Origin: JABDMH01 sp965223165
GTDB taxonomy: Bacteria; Bacteroidota; Bacteroidia; Chitinophagales; Saprospiraceae
Reading direction: 5' to 3'
DNA: 64,000 nt
NCBI GenBank assembly: GCA_965223165.1
Contig: CBDCVQ010000001.1
Location: forward strand, 1 to 64,000
Positions 1 through 8,593 of the stretch are shown piece by piece (the first letter of the stretch is position 1; each line of letters opens with the position of its first letter). The notes under the pieces are model-generated. The model was not told the origin of the DNA. It saw only the letters and a list, made by a program, of their open reading frames with translations, and did not search any database. Made by a program: the position numbers and the translations under genes.

Positions 1-1062
1 ACCACCCTCCTGAAGCGCCGGGCGCAAGGTGTCATCACCACCCACTACGGCAATCTGAAGATTATGGCCTCGAATGTCGAGGGGCTCACCAATGCCTCAA
101 TGAGTTTTGACGAGGAGGCCCTGCGACCTACCTATCATCTGCGGGTCGGTGTGCCAGGTAGTTCCTTTGCCATGGAAATGGCCCGCCGAAGCGGGCTCGA
201 TCAGGGCATCATTCAGCGGGCCAAGAAAAAACTGGGCCGAAAGGAGGGTCGTCTCGAATACCTGCTGACTAAGCTCGAGCAGGACAAGCAGCAGCTGGAT
301 CAAAAGCTGTCCGATGCCGAGGCTCGTGCCAAGGACCTCGATCGCCTCGTCCGAAACTACGAAGATCTAAAGCGCAATCTCGATATCCGCCGGAAGCGAC
401 TCAAGCTGGATGAAAAGGCCTTCAAACTACAGGCCCTGGCAGATGCCAACAAGAAGATCGAAAAGGTCATCCGGGAGATTAGAGAACGGCAAAATCTCGA
501 GCAGGCCAAACAGCTCTCGGAAGAGCTCAAGACGGAGAAGAAGCAGGTCGCGCATGTGGTCCAGGATCTGCAGCAGGACATCATAGAGAAGAGTCCAGCC
601 GCAAAGAAGAAAGGTGCCTTTCGGGTGGGAGATTTTGTCCGTATGAAACTGGGCGGCATGACCGGCAGAATCGACGCGCTGCAGAAGGATAAGGTCACCA
701 TAGTGATGGGCAATATGAAGGTCAACGCGCTGCTCAAAGACATCGAGCACGGCAAAGAACCCATTGATCTCAACCCCGTACGATCCGTCAGCGCACAAGT
801 ACATCGTACCGTCCATGCCCATCGCAAGATCGATATCCGGGGCCTGCGGCGAGAGGAGGCGTTGATCCGTCTGGAGCAGTTTATCGACCAGGCTTTGATG
901 GCGGACCTACGCCAGCTAGAGGTCATTCATGGTAAGGGAAATGGCACGCTGAAGGCGGCGGTAAAGGAAAAGGCAAAGGACTACCCCCAGACCATTGAGC
1001 TGTCGCACCCAGCCCATGAGCGTGGAGGCGACGGTGTCACGATACTCCAGATCGAACCCTAG
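1..1062 (+). CDS. mutS2: Endonuclease MutS2, 3' part (5' end outside window)
   Basis: The frame is open from base 1, so the true start lies upstream; 353 residues are visible. The visible part begins in the end of the MutS-type ATPase domain (HYGNLK, then the VGVPGSSFAMEMARRSG segment typical of MutS2). A long charged coiled coil follows at roughly residues 70-200, then a basic KOW-like stretch (FRVGDFVRMKLGGMTGRI), and a C-terminal Smr domain with DIRG in place of the usual DLRG and HGKGNGTL near the end. MutS2 proteins act on branched DNA or on collided ribosomes through the Smr domain. The gene converges on ndk with 46 bp between them. Confidence 0.95.
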   Translation, partial: TTLLKRRAQGVITTHYGNLKIMASNVEGLTNASMSFDEEALRPTYHLRVGVPGSSFAMEMARRSGLDQGIIQRAKKKLGRKEGRLEYLLTKLEQDKQQLDQKLSDAEARAKDLDRLVRNYEDLKRNLDIRRKRLKLDEKAFKLQALADANKKIEKVIREIRERQNLEQAKQLSEELKTEKKQVAHVVQDLQQDIIEKSPAAKKKGAFRVGDFVRMKLGGMTGRIDALQKDKVTIVMGNMKVNALLKDIEHGKEPIDLNPVRSVSAQVHRTVHAHRKIDIRGLRREEALIRLEQFIDQALMADLRQLEVIHGKGNGTLKAAVKEKAKDYPQTIELSHPAHERGGDGVTILQIEP

Positions 1063-1108
1063 CCATCTGATCTCGCCAAGGCGATGGCGCCCCCAAGAAA
1101 TCGGGGCA

Positions 1109-1531
1109 TTAGTAGTCGTACGTCTCTACCGCTGCAAAGTGAAAATTGGACTCGATCTGGGCATTCTCATCGCTGTCGGATCCATGCACTGCGTTCTCAC
1201 CCACATTCTTGGCGTAGAGTGCCCGGATCGTGCCGGGAGCAGCTTCGGCCGGATTGGTAGCACCGATCAATGTCCGAAAGTCTTCGACGGCGTTGTCCTT
1301 CTCCAGGATAGCCGCGACGATGGGACCGGATGACATAAATGCGACCAGCTCCTGATAGAATGGTCGCTCACTATGTACAGCATAGAAAGCACCGGCCTTC
1401 TCGACCGATAGCTTGGTCATTTTCATCGCCACGATCTTAAATCCACCGGCGACAATCTGTTGGAGTATAGCGCCTGTATGCCCGGCCTGCACGGCATCCG
1501 GCTTTATCATGGTGAAGGTTCTGTTGCCCAT
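1109..1531 (-). CDS. ndk: Nucleoside diphosphate kinase
   Basis: Ndk transfers the gamma phosphate of ATP to nucleoside diphosphates through a phosphohistidine, balancing NTP and dNTP pools in the cytoplasm. The 140-residue protein has the family's usual length. It starts with the typical TFTMIKPDAV strand and carries the active-site motif NAVHGSDS with the catalytic His at residue 116. The ATG at 1531 gives the canonical N-terminus (MGNRTFTMIKPDAV). It is divergent from the DHH gene at 1685 and convergent with mutS2, so it is probably transcribed alone. Confidence 0.97.
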   Translation of the reverse strand: MGNRTFTMIKPDAVQAGHTGAILQQIVAGGFKIVAMKMTKLSVEKAGAFYAVHSERPFYQELVAFMSSGPIVAAILEKDNAVEDFRTLIGATNPAEAAPGTIRALYAKNVGENAVHGSDSDENAQIESNFHFAAVETYDY

Positions 1532-1580
1532 ATTTTGCTTTGTCTTTGTAAGAAATCCTGTGCCTGTGTAAAAACGCTGC

Positions 1581-1588
1581 CAAAAGTA
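1581..1588 (-). promoter_or_regulatory. Putative -7 box of ndk (Bacteroidota type)
   Basis: Read on the minus strand this is TACTTTTG, a full match to the Bacteroidota -7 consensus TAnnTTTG, 50 bp upstream of the ndk start. I see no convincing TTTG -33 box at the usual spacing, so this rests on one short motif. Confidence 0.35.
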
Positions 1589-1684
1589 AAATTAAATGCC
1601 AAAAAAGCGCCTCCACCGGCGTCAAAATAAATTTTTAACCCTCGATAAAAAGTACCAATTTCGCACTTCAATTTTCGTAAGTAG

Positions 1685-2707
1685 ATGCAAGGATTAGCGC
1701 AGGTACGGGAAAAATTAGCGAGCCCCCAAAACATCCTGATCACCAGTCACCGAAACCCAGACGGAGACGCCATCGGATCTTCGCTAGCCATGTATCATTG
1801 GCTCCGGAAGATGGGCCATCGGGTGATGGTGGCATTCCCCTCCGAATATCCTAGTTCCTATAGTTGGATGCCGGGCATCGATCAGGTCGAGATCTTTGAT
1901 CTGGACCCAGGCCCGATCGCCGCCTTTACCGAGCATCTCGACATATCGATCATTCTCGACTACAACTCGCTCAGCCGCATTGACAAGATGGGTGCATTGC
2001 TCCAGAGCAAGGACCTATTTACGATCATGATCGACCATCATCTGTATCCGGAGGACTTGGGTGACTTTATCCTGTCGGAGAGCAGTGCGAGCTCCACCTG
2101 TGAACTGGTCTACCGCTTCATGGATGCCTACGACGAGCTTCGCCTGATGGATCTGAAAATCGCCGAATGTATCTACACCGGCATCCTCACCGATACCGGT
2201 TCCTTTCAGTATAGCACCTCTCCTACCCTCTTTCGCATCGTAGCCTCTCTGCAGGAGGTAGGGGTCAACAACAATGCGATCCAGGATCTGATTTTCAACA
2301 CGCTCAGTGAAAAGAATCTGCGTCTGCTCGGCCATTGCCTCTCCAATCGGATGGAGATCATCGATGAGTACCACGCAGGCATCATTTTTCTGAATAAGCA
2401 CGACTATCAGGTCTTTGACATCCAGCGCGGTGACACGGAGGGAATCGTCAATTATCTCTTGAAGCTCAAGAACGTGCACGTAGCTGCATTCATACGTCAG
2501 CAACCCACGATCGTCAAGATATCCCTGCGGTCCAAGGGTGACTTTAGCGTCGAGGAAATCGCCAAGACATACTTCAATGGCGGTGGCCACCGCAATGCCT
2601 CCGGTGGATATATCCAGGCTGGACTGGCAGCCACCATTGACAAGTTTAAATCAATCCTCCCGCAGTACAAGGAGAAGATTGAAAAATCCATATTGCATGC
2701 AGTATAG
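1685..2707 (+). CDS. nrnA: DHH-family phosphoesterase, NrnA-like oligoribonuclease / pAp phosphatase
   Basis: NrnA-type enzymes degrade short oligoribonucleotides and, in some species, dephosphorylate pAp. The 340-residue protein has the DHH domain first: SHRNPDGDAIGSS (metal-binding DxD) near residue 21, the DHH motif itself in MIDHHLYPEDLG near 117, and TGILTDTGSFQYS near 165. A C-terminal DHHA1 domain ends with the substrate loop NGGGHRNASGG near residue 300. The family is clear; the substrate is inferred. Its last 11 bases overlap the start of the FKBP lipoprotein gene, indicating translational coupling. Confidence 0.9.
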   Translation: MQGLAQVREKLASPQNILITSHRNPDGDAIGSSLAMYHWLRKMGHRVMVAFPSEYPSSYSWMPGIDQVEIFDLDPGPIAAFTEHLDISIILDYNSLSRIDKMGALLQSKDLFTIMIDHHLYPEDLGDFILSESSASSTCELVYRFMDAYDELRLMDLKIAECIYTGILTDTGSFQYSTSPTLFRIVASLQEVGVNNNAIQDLIFNTLSEKNLRLLGHCLSNRMEIIDEYHAGIIFLNKHDYQVFDIQRGDTEGIVNYLLKLKNVHVAAFIRQQPTIVKISLRSKGDFSVEEIAKTYFNGGGHRNASGGYIQAGLAATIDKFKSILPQYKEKIEKSILHAV

Positions 2708-3578
2708 CATTCTACTACCCTTAGCCCTGGCACTGGTCCTGATAGGATGCGCTGCTGAAACCGAACAAAAGACCGAGCGTGGCTACGCCTACGAACGCCA
2801 TACCGATCTGCCGGGTCCCACTCCGCAGGCCGGTGAATACGCCTACTTTCATATCGTGATGCGGGCGGATGACTCCATCCTAAATACCAGCTACAACATG
2901 AGTGAGATCCCGCGCCTTCGCATCCCGGAAGAGGGACAAAACAGTGATCAGGCAGCCCCAATCGTCGATGGTCTCAAACTTATGTCTGTCGGTGACAGCC
3001 TGACCCTAGACTTTCCGCTGGACTCGCTGCCCCAGGTACCCCCTGCCTTTGCCAACTTTGAGTTGCTCAAGTACGATCTGAAGCTGCTCGAGATAAAGAC
3101 GGACGAGCAGTTTAAGGAGGAAATGCAGGCAAAGATGCAGGAGCGGGAGGAAGCGATGAAGGTCACGCAAGCTCGACTCCCCGAAGTGGAGGCTAGAGTC
3201 CAGCAAGTCACCAGTGACTATACGGCGGGCAAGCTCACGGATATCCAGACAGCTCCTTCCGGCCTCAAGTATATCATTTACGACGAAGGAGAGGGATCCA
3301 AGGCGCAGAATGGTGATCAAGTGTCGGTACACTACTATGGAGCCTTCTTGGATGGCAAAGCGTTCGACAATTCTTTTGCCAAAGGAAATCCCTACACGTT
3401 TACCTTGGGTCAAGGTCGGGTGATTCGCGGTTGGGATCTGGGCATACTGCTTCTGGCCAAAGGGGGCAGCGCTTCCCTCTTTATTCCTGCTGACTTGGCT
3501 TATGGAGAGTCCGGATACCAGGATATCCCGGGCGGAGCGGAGCTATACTTCTACGTGGAGCTCGCCGAGGTAAACTAA
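2697..3578 (+). CDS. FKBP-type peptidyl-prolyl isomerase lipoprotein
   Basis: This is an exported FKBP-type cis-trans prolyl isomerase. The ATG at 2697 gives a clean lipoprotein signal (MQYSILLPLALALVLIGC; lipobox Cys at residue 18); upstream in-frame codons would bury the signal. The N-terminal half (about 35-140) looks like a degenerate FKBP fold. A charged helical linker (about 140-175) follows, then a canonical C-terminal FKBP domain with VSVHYYGAFLDGKAFDNS, the VIRGWDLG loop and IPADLAYGESG. This layout resembles two-domain, Mip/FkpA-like foldases of the periplasm. It overlaps the upstream DHH gene by 11 nt. The client protein cannot be read from the sequence. Confidence 0.9.
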   Translation: MQYSILLPLALALVLIGCAAETEQKTERGYAYERHTDLPGPTPQAGEYAYFHIVMRADDSILNTSYNMSEIPRLRIPEEGQNSDQAAPIVDGLKLMSVGDSLTLDFPLDSLPQVPPAFANFELLKYDLKLLEIKTDEQFKEEMQAKMQEREEAMKVTQARLPEVEARVQQVTSDYTAGKLTDIQTAPSGLKYIIYDEGEGSKAQNGDQVSVHYYGAFLDGKAFDNSFAKGNPYTFTLGQGRVIRGWDLGILLLAKGGSASLFIPADLAYGESGYQDIPGGAELYFYVELAEVN

Positions 3579-3642
3579 TATTGGAAAGAAGCTGTTTCTA
3601 TCTAAGCCCCGATTCATTACTTTTTTCGTAAATCTTTAGATC

Positions 3643-4723
3643 ATGACCATAGAGCAACTGCAGGACATGAAGGCCCGTCTGGGTTCGTTAAGGAGGTATC
3701 TTTGACGTCGATGAGCGACGCTTGAAGATCACTGAGAAAGAACAACTTACACTAGATCCCGAGTTTTGGAATGAGCCAAAGAAGGCAGAAGCCTTGCTAA
3801 AGGAAATCAGCCTGCTAAAGCTGTGGGTCAAGTCCTACGAAGAGGTGGAAGCCCTTGTGGAGGAGGTTGAAATCCTGTTTGAGTTTCAAAAGGAGGGCGA
3901 GGCCTCAGAAAGCGAGGTTGACCTGGCGCACGATAAAGCGGTCAGCAAGCTGGACGACGTCGAATTTCGCTCGACCCTCAACCGTCCGGAGGATGAGCTG
4001 GGATGCATCCTGGAGATCAATGCGGGTGCTGGCGGCACAGAGAGCTGCGATTGGACCGAGATGTTGCTCCGCATGTATCAAATGTGGGCAGATAAGAACA
4101 GCTACAAAGTATCAGAGCTGCATCGGGTCGATGGCGACGTAGCCGGACTAAAATCAGTCTCCATCGAGATCAAGGGAGACTATGCCTATGGCCTGCTGAA
4201 GGGGGAGAACGGGGTACATCGACTGGTGCGCATCAGCCCTTTTAACGCCCAGGGCAAACGCATGACATCCTTCTCCTCCGTATTTGTACACCCGATGATT
4301 GATGATCGCATTGAGGTAGAAGTCAATCCGGCAGACCTCGACTGGGACACATTTCGTGCCAGTGGAGCCGGTGGCCAACATGTCAACAAGACGGAATCCG
4401 CCGTGCGGGTGCGTCACTTGCCCACCGGCCTGGTGGTAGAATGCCAGGAGGAACGCTCACAGCACCTAAACCGAGAAAAAGCCATCCAAATGCTCAAGTC
4501 CCGGATCTACGAGCTGGAACTGGAGAAGCAAAAAGAGGAACGCAGCAAGATCGAAGCCGGCAAGATGAAAAACGAGTGGGGATCACAGATCCGGAGCTAT
4601 GTGCTCGACGACCGGCGGGTCAAAGACCATCGATCCCAACATCAAACGTCGAATACCACCGCCGTGCTCGACGGCGAGATCGATGACTTTCTCAAGGCTT
4701 GGCTGATGATGAGCAGCAACTAG
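3643..4723 (+). CDS. prfB: Peptide chain release factor 2, programmed +1 frameshift
   Basis: RF2 terminates translation at UGA and UAA. The ATG at 3643 opens a short frame ending at an in-frame TGA (3703-3705); a +1 shift at CTT TGA C joins it to the long frame that runs to 4723. An internal Shine-Dalgarno-like AGGAGG (3691-3696) sits just before the slip site. The main part carries the GGQ catalytic loop (GAGGQHVNKTESAVR) and the SPF anticodon-like tripeptide (RISPFNAQGKR). The product is about 359 residues. A gene caller that ignores the shift would start wrongly near 3722 (TTG). Confidence 0.96.
3691..3706 (+). promoter_or_regulatory. prfB autoregulatory +1 frameshift site
   Basis: AGGAGG, three bases (TAT), then CTT TGA C. 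This is the classic RF2 autoregulation cassette: the internal Shine-Dalgarno pairs with the 16S rRNA and pushes the ribosome from CTT into the +1 frame when RF2 is scarce and the UGA is decoded slowly. Confidence 0.93.
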
Positions 4724-4793
4724 TGGACTGCCCCTCGGCTACCTTTGACCCTACATAGATCGACGCCCTCGTCGTCCATGCAGGTTGCCTCCT

Positions 4794-5993
4794 TTACTCG
4801 CTGGCCATGATGAACAATGGCAGCATCTCAAAATCACGATAAATCGGATGCAGTCGCTCGATATCGTAGTGTTTGTCGACGTTGACGAGCTTCTTTGTGC
4901 TGGTCACCACCTCGATGGGCACATGATCGTATCGGCCATTTTGCAAGACCACCAATCGCCCGTGAATGCCCCGTAGGATCAGATCCAAGGCCATGGTGCC
5001 GTAGGCCATAGGCACGATCGAGTCAATCGCATCAGGGTCTCCACAGCGCACCAGGTATCCCAGCTTCTGCGTGATGGTATTGATCGTGACGCCGTGATTG
5101 TACTTGGGCGACAACTCCTTTAGCTTGGCACTGACCATATCTCCGATGCCGCCTAGCTTGGCGTGTCCATAGGCATCCTTCTCCGCATTTTCAAACATCA
5201 TCTCACCCCCCTCAAACATCGCTCCCTCTGACACCAGCACGATGGAATAATTGCTGGGGTTGGCCATGCGATCCGCCACCATCAATTCGGTCAGATGATC
5301 GATATTGAAAGGATACTCCGGAATAACGCATCGGTGGGCGGCTCCAGCCATCGTGGGCAACATCGCGGTAAAGCCGGCATACCTGCCAAATACCTCCAGC
5401 ACCATAAAGCGTTCATGGCTGCCTGCGGAGGTACGCAAGTTGTTGGTCATATTGATGGTGCGTGTGACACAGGTGCTAAATCCGATACAGTAGTCCGTGC
5501 CAGGTACATCGTTGTCCATGGTCTTGGGTATGGCGTTGACGTTGACTCCCTTTTTGAACAAATGCACCGCATAGCTCAAGGTATCATCGCCTCCAATCGC
5601 AATGAGATAGTCGATACCAATCCATTCTAGATTGGCGATGACCTCCGGAGTCAAATCATTCGTCTCTTCTGTGTAGGTGTCCTTGAGGTGCTCGGGCACG
5701 CGCTCCCGGATGACATGACTGGGTCGGGTGCGAGAAGAATGCAGAAACGTACCCCCGGTACGTGCTGCCCGATCCACCACGGTCTTGGTAAGCTCGATAA
5801 AGTTGGCGCTGTTGTCGGCTTTCTTATCCCGAACCACGTCGATGATACCGCCCCAGCCTCGGCGCAAGCCGATCACGCTATATCCCTCTCTGATGGCACG
5901 CACTGTCACTGCTCGAATCGCAGGATTCAGGCCAGGTACGTCGCCCCCGCCTGTCAGAATACCGATTACACCTTTCGTTTTTTTCTTGGCCAT
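4794..5993 (-). CDS. 6-phosphofructokinase family, PPi-dependent signature
   Basis: This is a phosphofructokinase-family enzyme (fructose 6-phosphate to fructose 1,6-bisphosphate) of 399 residues. It carries GGDDT (residues 134-138) and PKTMDND (156-162). In this family Asp at the second position after GG together with Lys in PKT marks PPi-dependent enzymes, while ATP enzymes have Gly at both places. The GGGDVPGLN nucleotide loop and the MxxxEVFGRYAG sugar-binding segment are present. The reaction may be reversible, serving glycolysis and gluconeogenesis. Cofactor choice is inferred from these two residues only. A second paralogue with the ATP signature lies 0.6 kb away on the same strand. 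Confidence 0.92.
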   Translation of the reverse strand: MAKKKTKGVIGILTGGGDVPGLNPAIRAVTVRAIREGYSVIGLRRGWGGIIDVVRDKKADNSANFIELTKTVVDRAARTGGTFLHSSRTRPSHVIRERVPEHLKDTYTEETNDLTPEVIANLEWIGIDYLIAIGGDDTLSYAVHLFKKGVNVNAIPKTMDNDVPGTDYCIGFSTCVTRTINMTNNLRTSAGSHERFMVLEVFGRYAGFTAMLPTMAGAAHRCVIPEYPFNIDHLTELMVADRMANPSNYSIVLVSEGAMFEGGEMMFENAEKDAYGHAKLGGIGDMVSAKLKELSPKYNHGVTINTITQKLGYLVRCGDPDAIDSIVPMAYGTMALDLILRGIHGRLVVLQNGRYDHVPIEVVTSTKKLVNVDKHYDIERLHPIYRDFEMLPLFIMASE

Positions 5994-6180
5994 TACTTTC
6001 TTTGATTTTCTACTCGGGGAATCCCCCCAATGGTTAAGTTTTTGAGGTCCTCCAACCCCATCGCAAAAATGCTTCGCAAAATAAAAAAAGCTTGCAGACC
6101 TGCCGTGTCAAACGGCCACATTCATAAAGAATTGATATTGCCTGCCAGGCTTCGTTGCCAATTCAGCAATTGGCTGGGAT

Positions 6181-6495
6181 TTATGTATCCAAAGTCTGGT
6201 CCCAGACCCAGGCTTCGTAGTCCGGATTTGCTTCCACAGAGGTCTTAATCATACAGGGTACCTCGTACGGATGCGCGTGTCTGATCTCCGCCTGCAAGGT
6301 CGGCCAAAGATCTGACCGGGTCTGCAATATGGCCGCCCATTCGTCATGCTGATTCAGCGAACCCTGCCACCAGTAGGCACTTTCGATAGCAAAGATGTTA
6401 CATCCTGCCACCAGCTTGGCCTCCAGCACTTGCCGACATATGCGATCGGCGGTTGCCCGATCGGGGAATGTGACGTATACCGTGATGAATGCCAT
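6181..6495 (-). CDS. cutA: CutA1 divalent-cation tolerance protein
   Basis: A 104-residue CutA1-like protein; the family forms very stable trimers and has been linked to metal tolerance, although its molecular role is unsettled. Visible family features are the VYVTFPDRATADRICRQVLE start, VAGCNIF, SAYWWQG and the HPYEVPCMI strand. It lies between the two phosphofructokinase genes on the same strand, about 90 bp downstream of the ATP-type gene. An interspersed repeat fragment (6503-6590) occupies that gap. Confidence 0.92.
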   Translation of the reverse strand: MAFITVYVTFPDRATADRICRQVLEAKLVAGCNIFAIESAYWWQGSLNQHDEWAAILQTRSDLWPTLQAEIRHAHPYEVPCMIKTSVEANPDYEAWVWDQTLDT

Positions 6496-6502
6496 CGGAT
6501 AT

Positions 6503-6590
6503 TAGTAGCAGTTTTGCACTAAATCTTGTCGTTAATTCTAATGTCTTTGGTCCGCATACTTCGTCGCAGGGCCTCGCCGTAACATCGGTT
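6503..6590. repeat. Interspersed hairpin repeat, left-end fragment (family 1, copy D)
   Basis: This segment matches the left half of the repeats at 20834 and 54424: GCACTAAATCTTG, then TTAATTCTAATGTCTTTGG and TCCGCATACTTCG. The right half with the inverted end is missing. The fragment runs up to the stop codon of the ATP-type phosphofructokinase gene. Confidence 0.75.
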
Positions 6591-7566
6591 AGGACAGCAC
6601 CTCCGCCAGACGCAGCAGATCCTTGTCAATAGCCTTTCCCTTTTTGATCGCATCGGCCGCCGGGACATACACAACCTCATTGTTGCGTATCCCGCAGAGG
6701 ACCATGGACCGTCCGGCAAGCAATCCTTCGACGGCCCCATGGCCGGTGCGACTGGCCAATATGCGATCCATGGCGGTGGGTGCCCCTCCTCGCTGCAGAT
6801 GTCCGATCACCGCCACCCGAGGCTCATACTCGTCAAACCGTTTGGATACCTGCTCCGCCAGCTTGGCCGCGTTCCCATTTTCATTGCCTTCTGCCACGAT
6901 CACAAGGCCAAATAACTTCTTGCGCTTCATCATCTTCTGCAGGGAGGCAAACAAGCTCTCGACATCTGTCTTGGACTCCGGTATCAAGATGCCGCCTGCT
7001 CCACTGCCCAAGCCGGTGAAAAGTGCGATGTATCCCGAATGACGACCCATCACCTCGATGAAAAATAGGCGATTGTGTGAGTCCGCGGTGTCTCTAATTT
7101 TATCCACGGCATTTATGGCCGTATTGATGGCAGTATCAAAGCCGATCGTATAGTCCGTGCCGTAGAGATCATTGTCAATGGTCCCCGGTACACCGATCAT
7201 AGGTATACCAAATTCCTTCTCAAAGATCCTCGCTCCCGCCAACGTCCCGTTTCCCCCGATGGCTACCACGGCATCAATGTCATGGGCTACGAGCGTTTCG
7301 TAAGCTGACTTCCGTCCTTCCTTCTTGCGAAAACGCTCGCTGCGGGCCGTTTTCAGGATGGTACCTCCCTTGTGCATGATGTTGGCGACATCACCGGTTT
7401 CGAGACGCTTAATATCCCCCTCGATCATTCCCTCATATCCCCGGTAGATCCCGTAAACGTGTAGGCCGTGATGCGCGCCGGTGCGGACGACCGCTCGGAT
7501 GGCCGCATTCATGCCCGGGGCGTCCCCACCCGAGCACATCACGGCGATTCGCTTGATATCACTCAT
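6589..7566 (-). CDS. pfkA: ATP-dependent 6-phosphofructokinase
   Basis: The committed step of glycolysis, F6P plus ATP to F1,6BP. The 325-residue length matches bacterial PfkA. It has CSGGDAPGMNAAIRA (ATP loop), GGNGT (104-108) and PGTIDND (127-133), with Gly at both positions that select ATP over PPi, and MGRHSGYIAL for sugar binding. Its ATG overlaps the stop of the upstream kinase gene by 4 nt (ATGA), so the two are translationally coupled. It contrasts with the PPi-signature paralogue at 4794-5993. Confidence 0.95.
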   Translation of the reverse strand: MSDIKRIAVMCSGGDAPGMNAAIRAVVRTGAHHGLHVYGIYRGYEGMIEGDIKRLETGDVANIMHKGGTILKTARSERFRKKEGRKSAYETLVAHDIDAVVAIGGNGTLAGARIFEKEFGIPMIGVPGTIDNDLYGTDYTIGFDTAINTAINAVDKIRDTADSHNRLFFIEVMGRHSGYIALFTGLGSGAGGILIPESKTDVESLFASLQKMMKRKKLFGLVIVAEGNENGNAAKLAEQVSKRFDEYEPRVAVIGHLQRGGAPTAMDRILASRTGHGAVEGLLAGRSMVLCGIRNNEVVYVPAADAIKKGKAIDKDLLRLAEVLS

Positions 7567-8411
7567 TCGCTTTCTCGTTGTTGGCCCACGTGATAGCGTA
7601 TCAGGCCCTCCAGGGGCTCTTTGGCTACAATACCGAGTTGCAGGCCGTGTTTCTTCAACTCCTTCTCAAATTCGATGCAAAAATAAAAAGCTATCGATCC
7701 TACCAAATGAATTGTCGTATCCTTTTGATATATAGAAAGGTGATAATGTATAAAATCTTTAAAAGCAGCATGTAATACCTCCTGCATCAAGTCCTCGGAT
7801 CGATGGGGCACCAATAATGGCACCAACGAGGCAAGGAATTGGTTGGGAGCACTGCTGCGCTTGAACATGCGGAGAAAGTCGTATCGGTCCGGAGGCAACA
7901 CCGTCGCAAAGGATGCACGCACAGGATCCTTCATCTGTCCGTAGTAGTAGGCTCGTACGAGCCGACGGCCAATATCGGTACCACTCCCCTCGTCGCCCAG
8001 CGGATAACCCAAGGTCGGTGCTTGGTAGTCAATCTCACGACCATTATAGTGGCAGACATTGCTGCCCGTGCCCACGATACAGACTACCCCATCGGTCGAG
8101 CCACATACGGCCCTGGCAGCGGCGAGCATATCAGAGTGGATCGATACGCGTGGGGCCGGCCAAACCTGACTTAATGCCTGCTCCAACGCATGGCGCACCC
8201 GCGGGTGCGCCGTACCCGCCCCGTAATAGACGATTTCCTCGGGGAGCTTTCCTGGGAGCTGCTCAGCGAGCTCTGCCAGCATCCGCTCCAATGTTTCCTG
8301 CGACTGAGATATGGGATTATAACCGACGGTCTTGATTCGGATCGTATCCGCATCCTGCAGGAGTGCCCATTGCCCACTACTACCCCCAATGTCTCCGATA
8401 AGTATCGCCAT
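7563..8411 (-). CDS. BadF/BadG/BcrA-type ATPase, N-acetylglucosamine kinase-like
   Basis: A sugar-kinase fold protein of about 282 residues. I use the ATG at 8411 because MAILIGDIGGSSGQWALL begins with the phosphate-1 motif (DIGGSS); the longer frame from 8438 adds nine residues with no homologous look. Phosphate-2 and connecting segments appear as IVGTGSNVCHYNG and GYPLGDEGSGTDIGRRLV, as in Bacteroidota GlcNAc kinase-like proteins. It overlaps pfkA by 4 nt, so amino-sugar phosphorylation and glycolysis are probably co-expressed. The substrate is inferred. Confidence 0.85.
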   Translation of the reverse strand: MAILIGDIGGSSGQWALLQDADTIRIKTVGYNPISQSQETLERMLAELAEQLPGKLPEEIVYYGAGTAHPRVRHALEQALSQVWPAPRVSIHSDMLAAARAVCGSTDGVVCIVGTGSNVCHYNGREIDYQAPTLGYPLGDEGSGTDIGRRLVRAYYYGQMKDPVRASFATVLPPDRYDFLRMFKRSSAPNQFLASLVPLLVPHRSEDLMQEVLHAAFKDFIHYHLSIYQKDTTIHLVGSIAFYFCIEFEKELKKHGLQLGIVAKEPLEGLIRYHVGQQRESE

Positions 8412-8593
8412 AAGCCACCACACTGTACTCTGAGGCAAATGTCGATCATTATTAGCAAAAGTGCATGCAACCAGCGAATCCGATCAAGTCTTGACGGCTA
8501 GTGGACCGCCGTGCTCAGTTTGAGCCAGCTGAAGTCGAGGGTCTTCCCATTTTGAGATATTTGCCGTTGCACGCCACTGCCCCACCACCCAGC

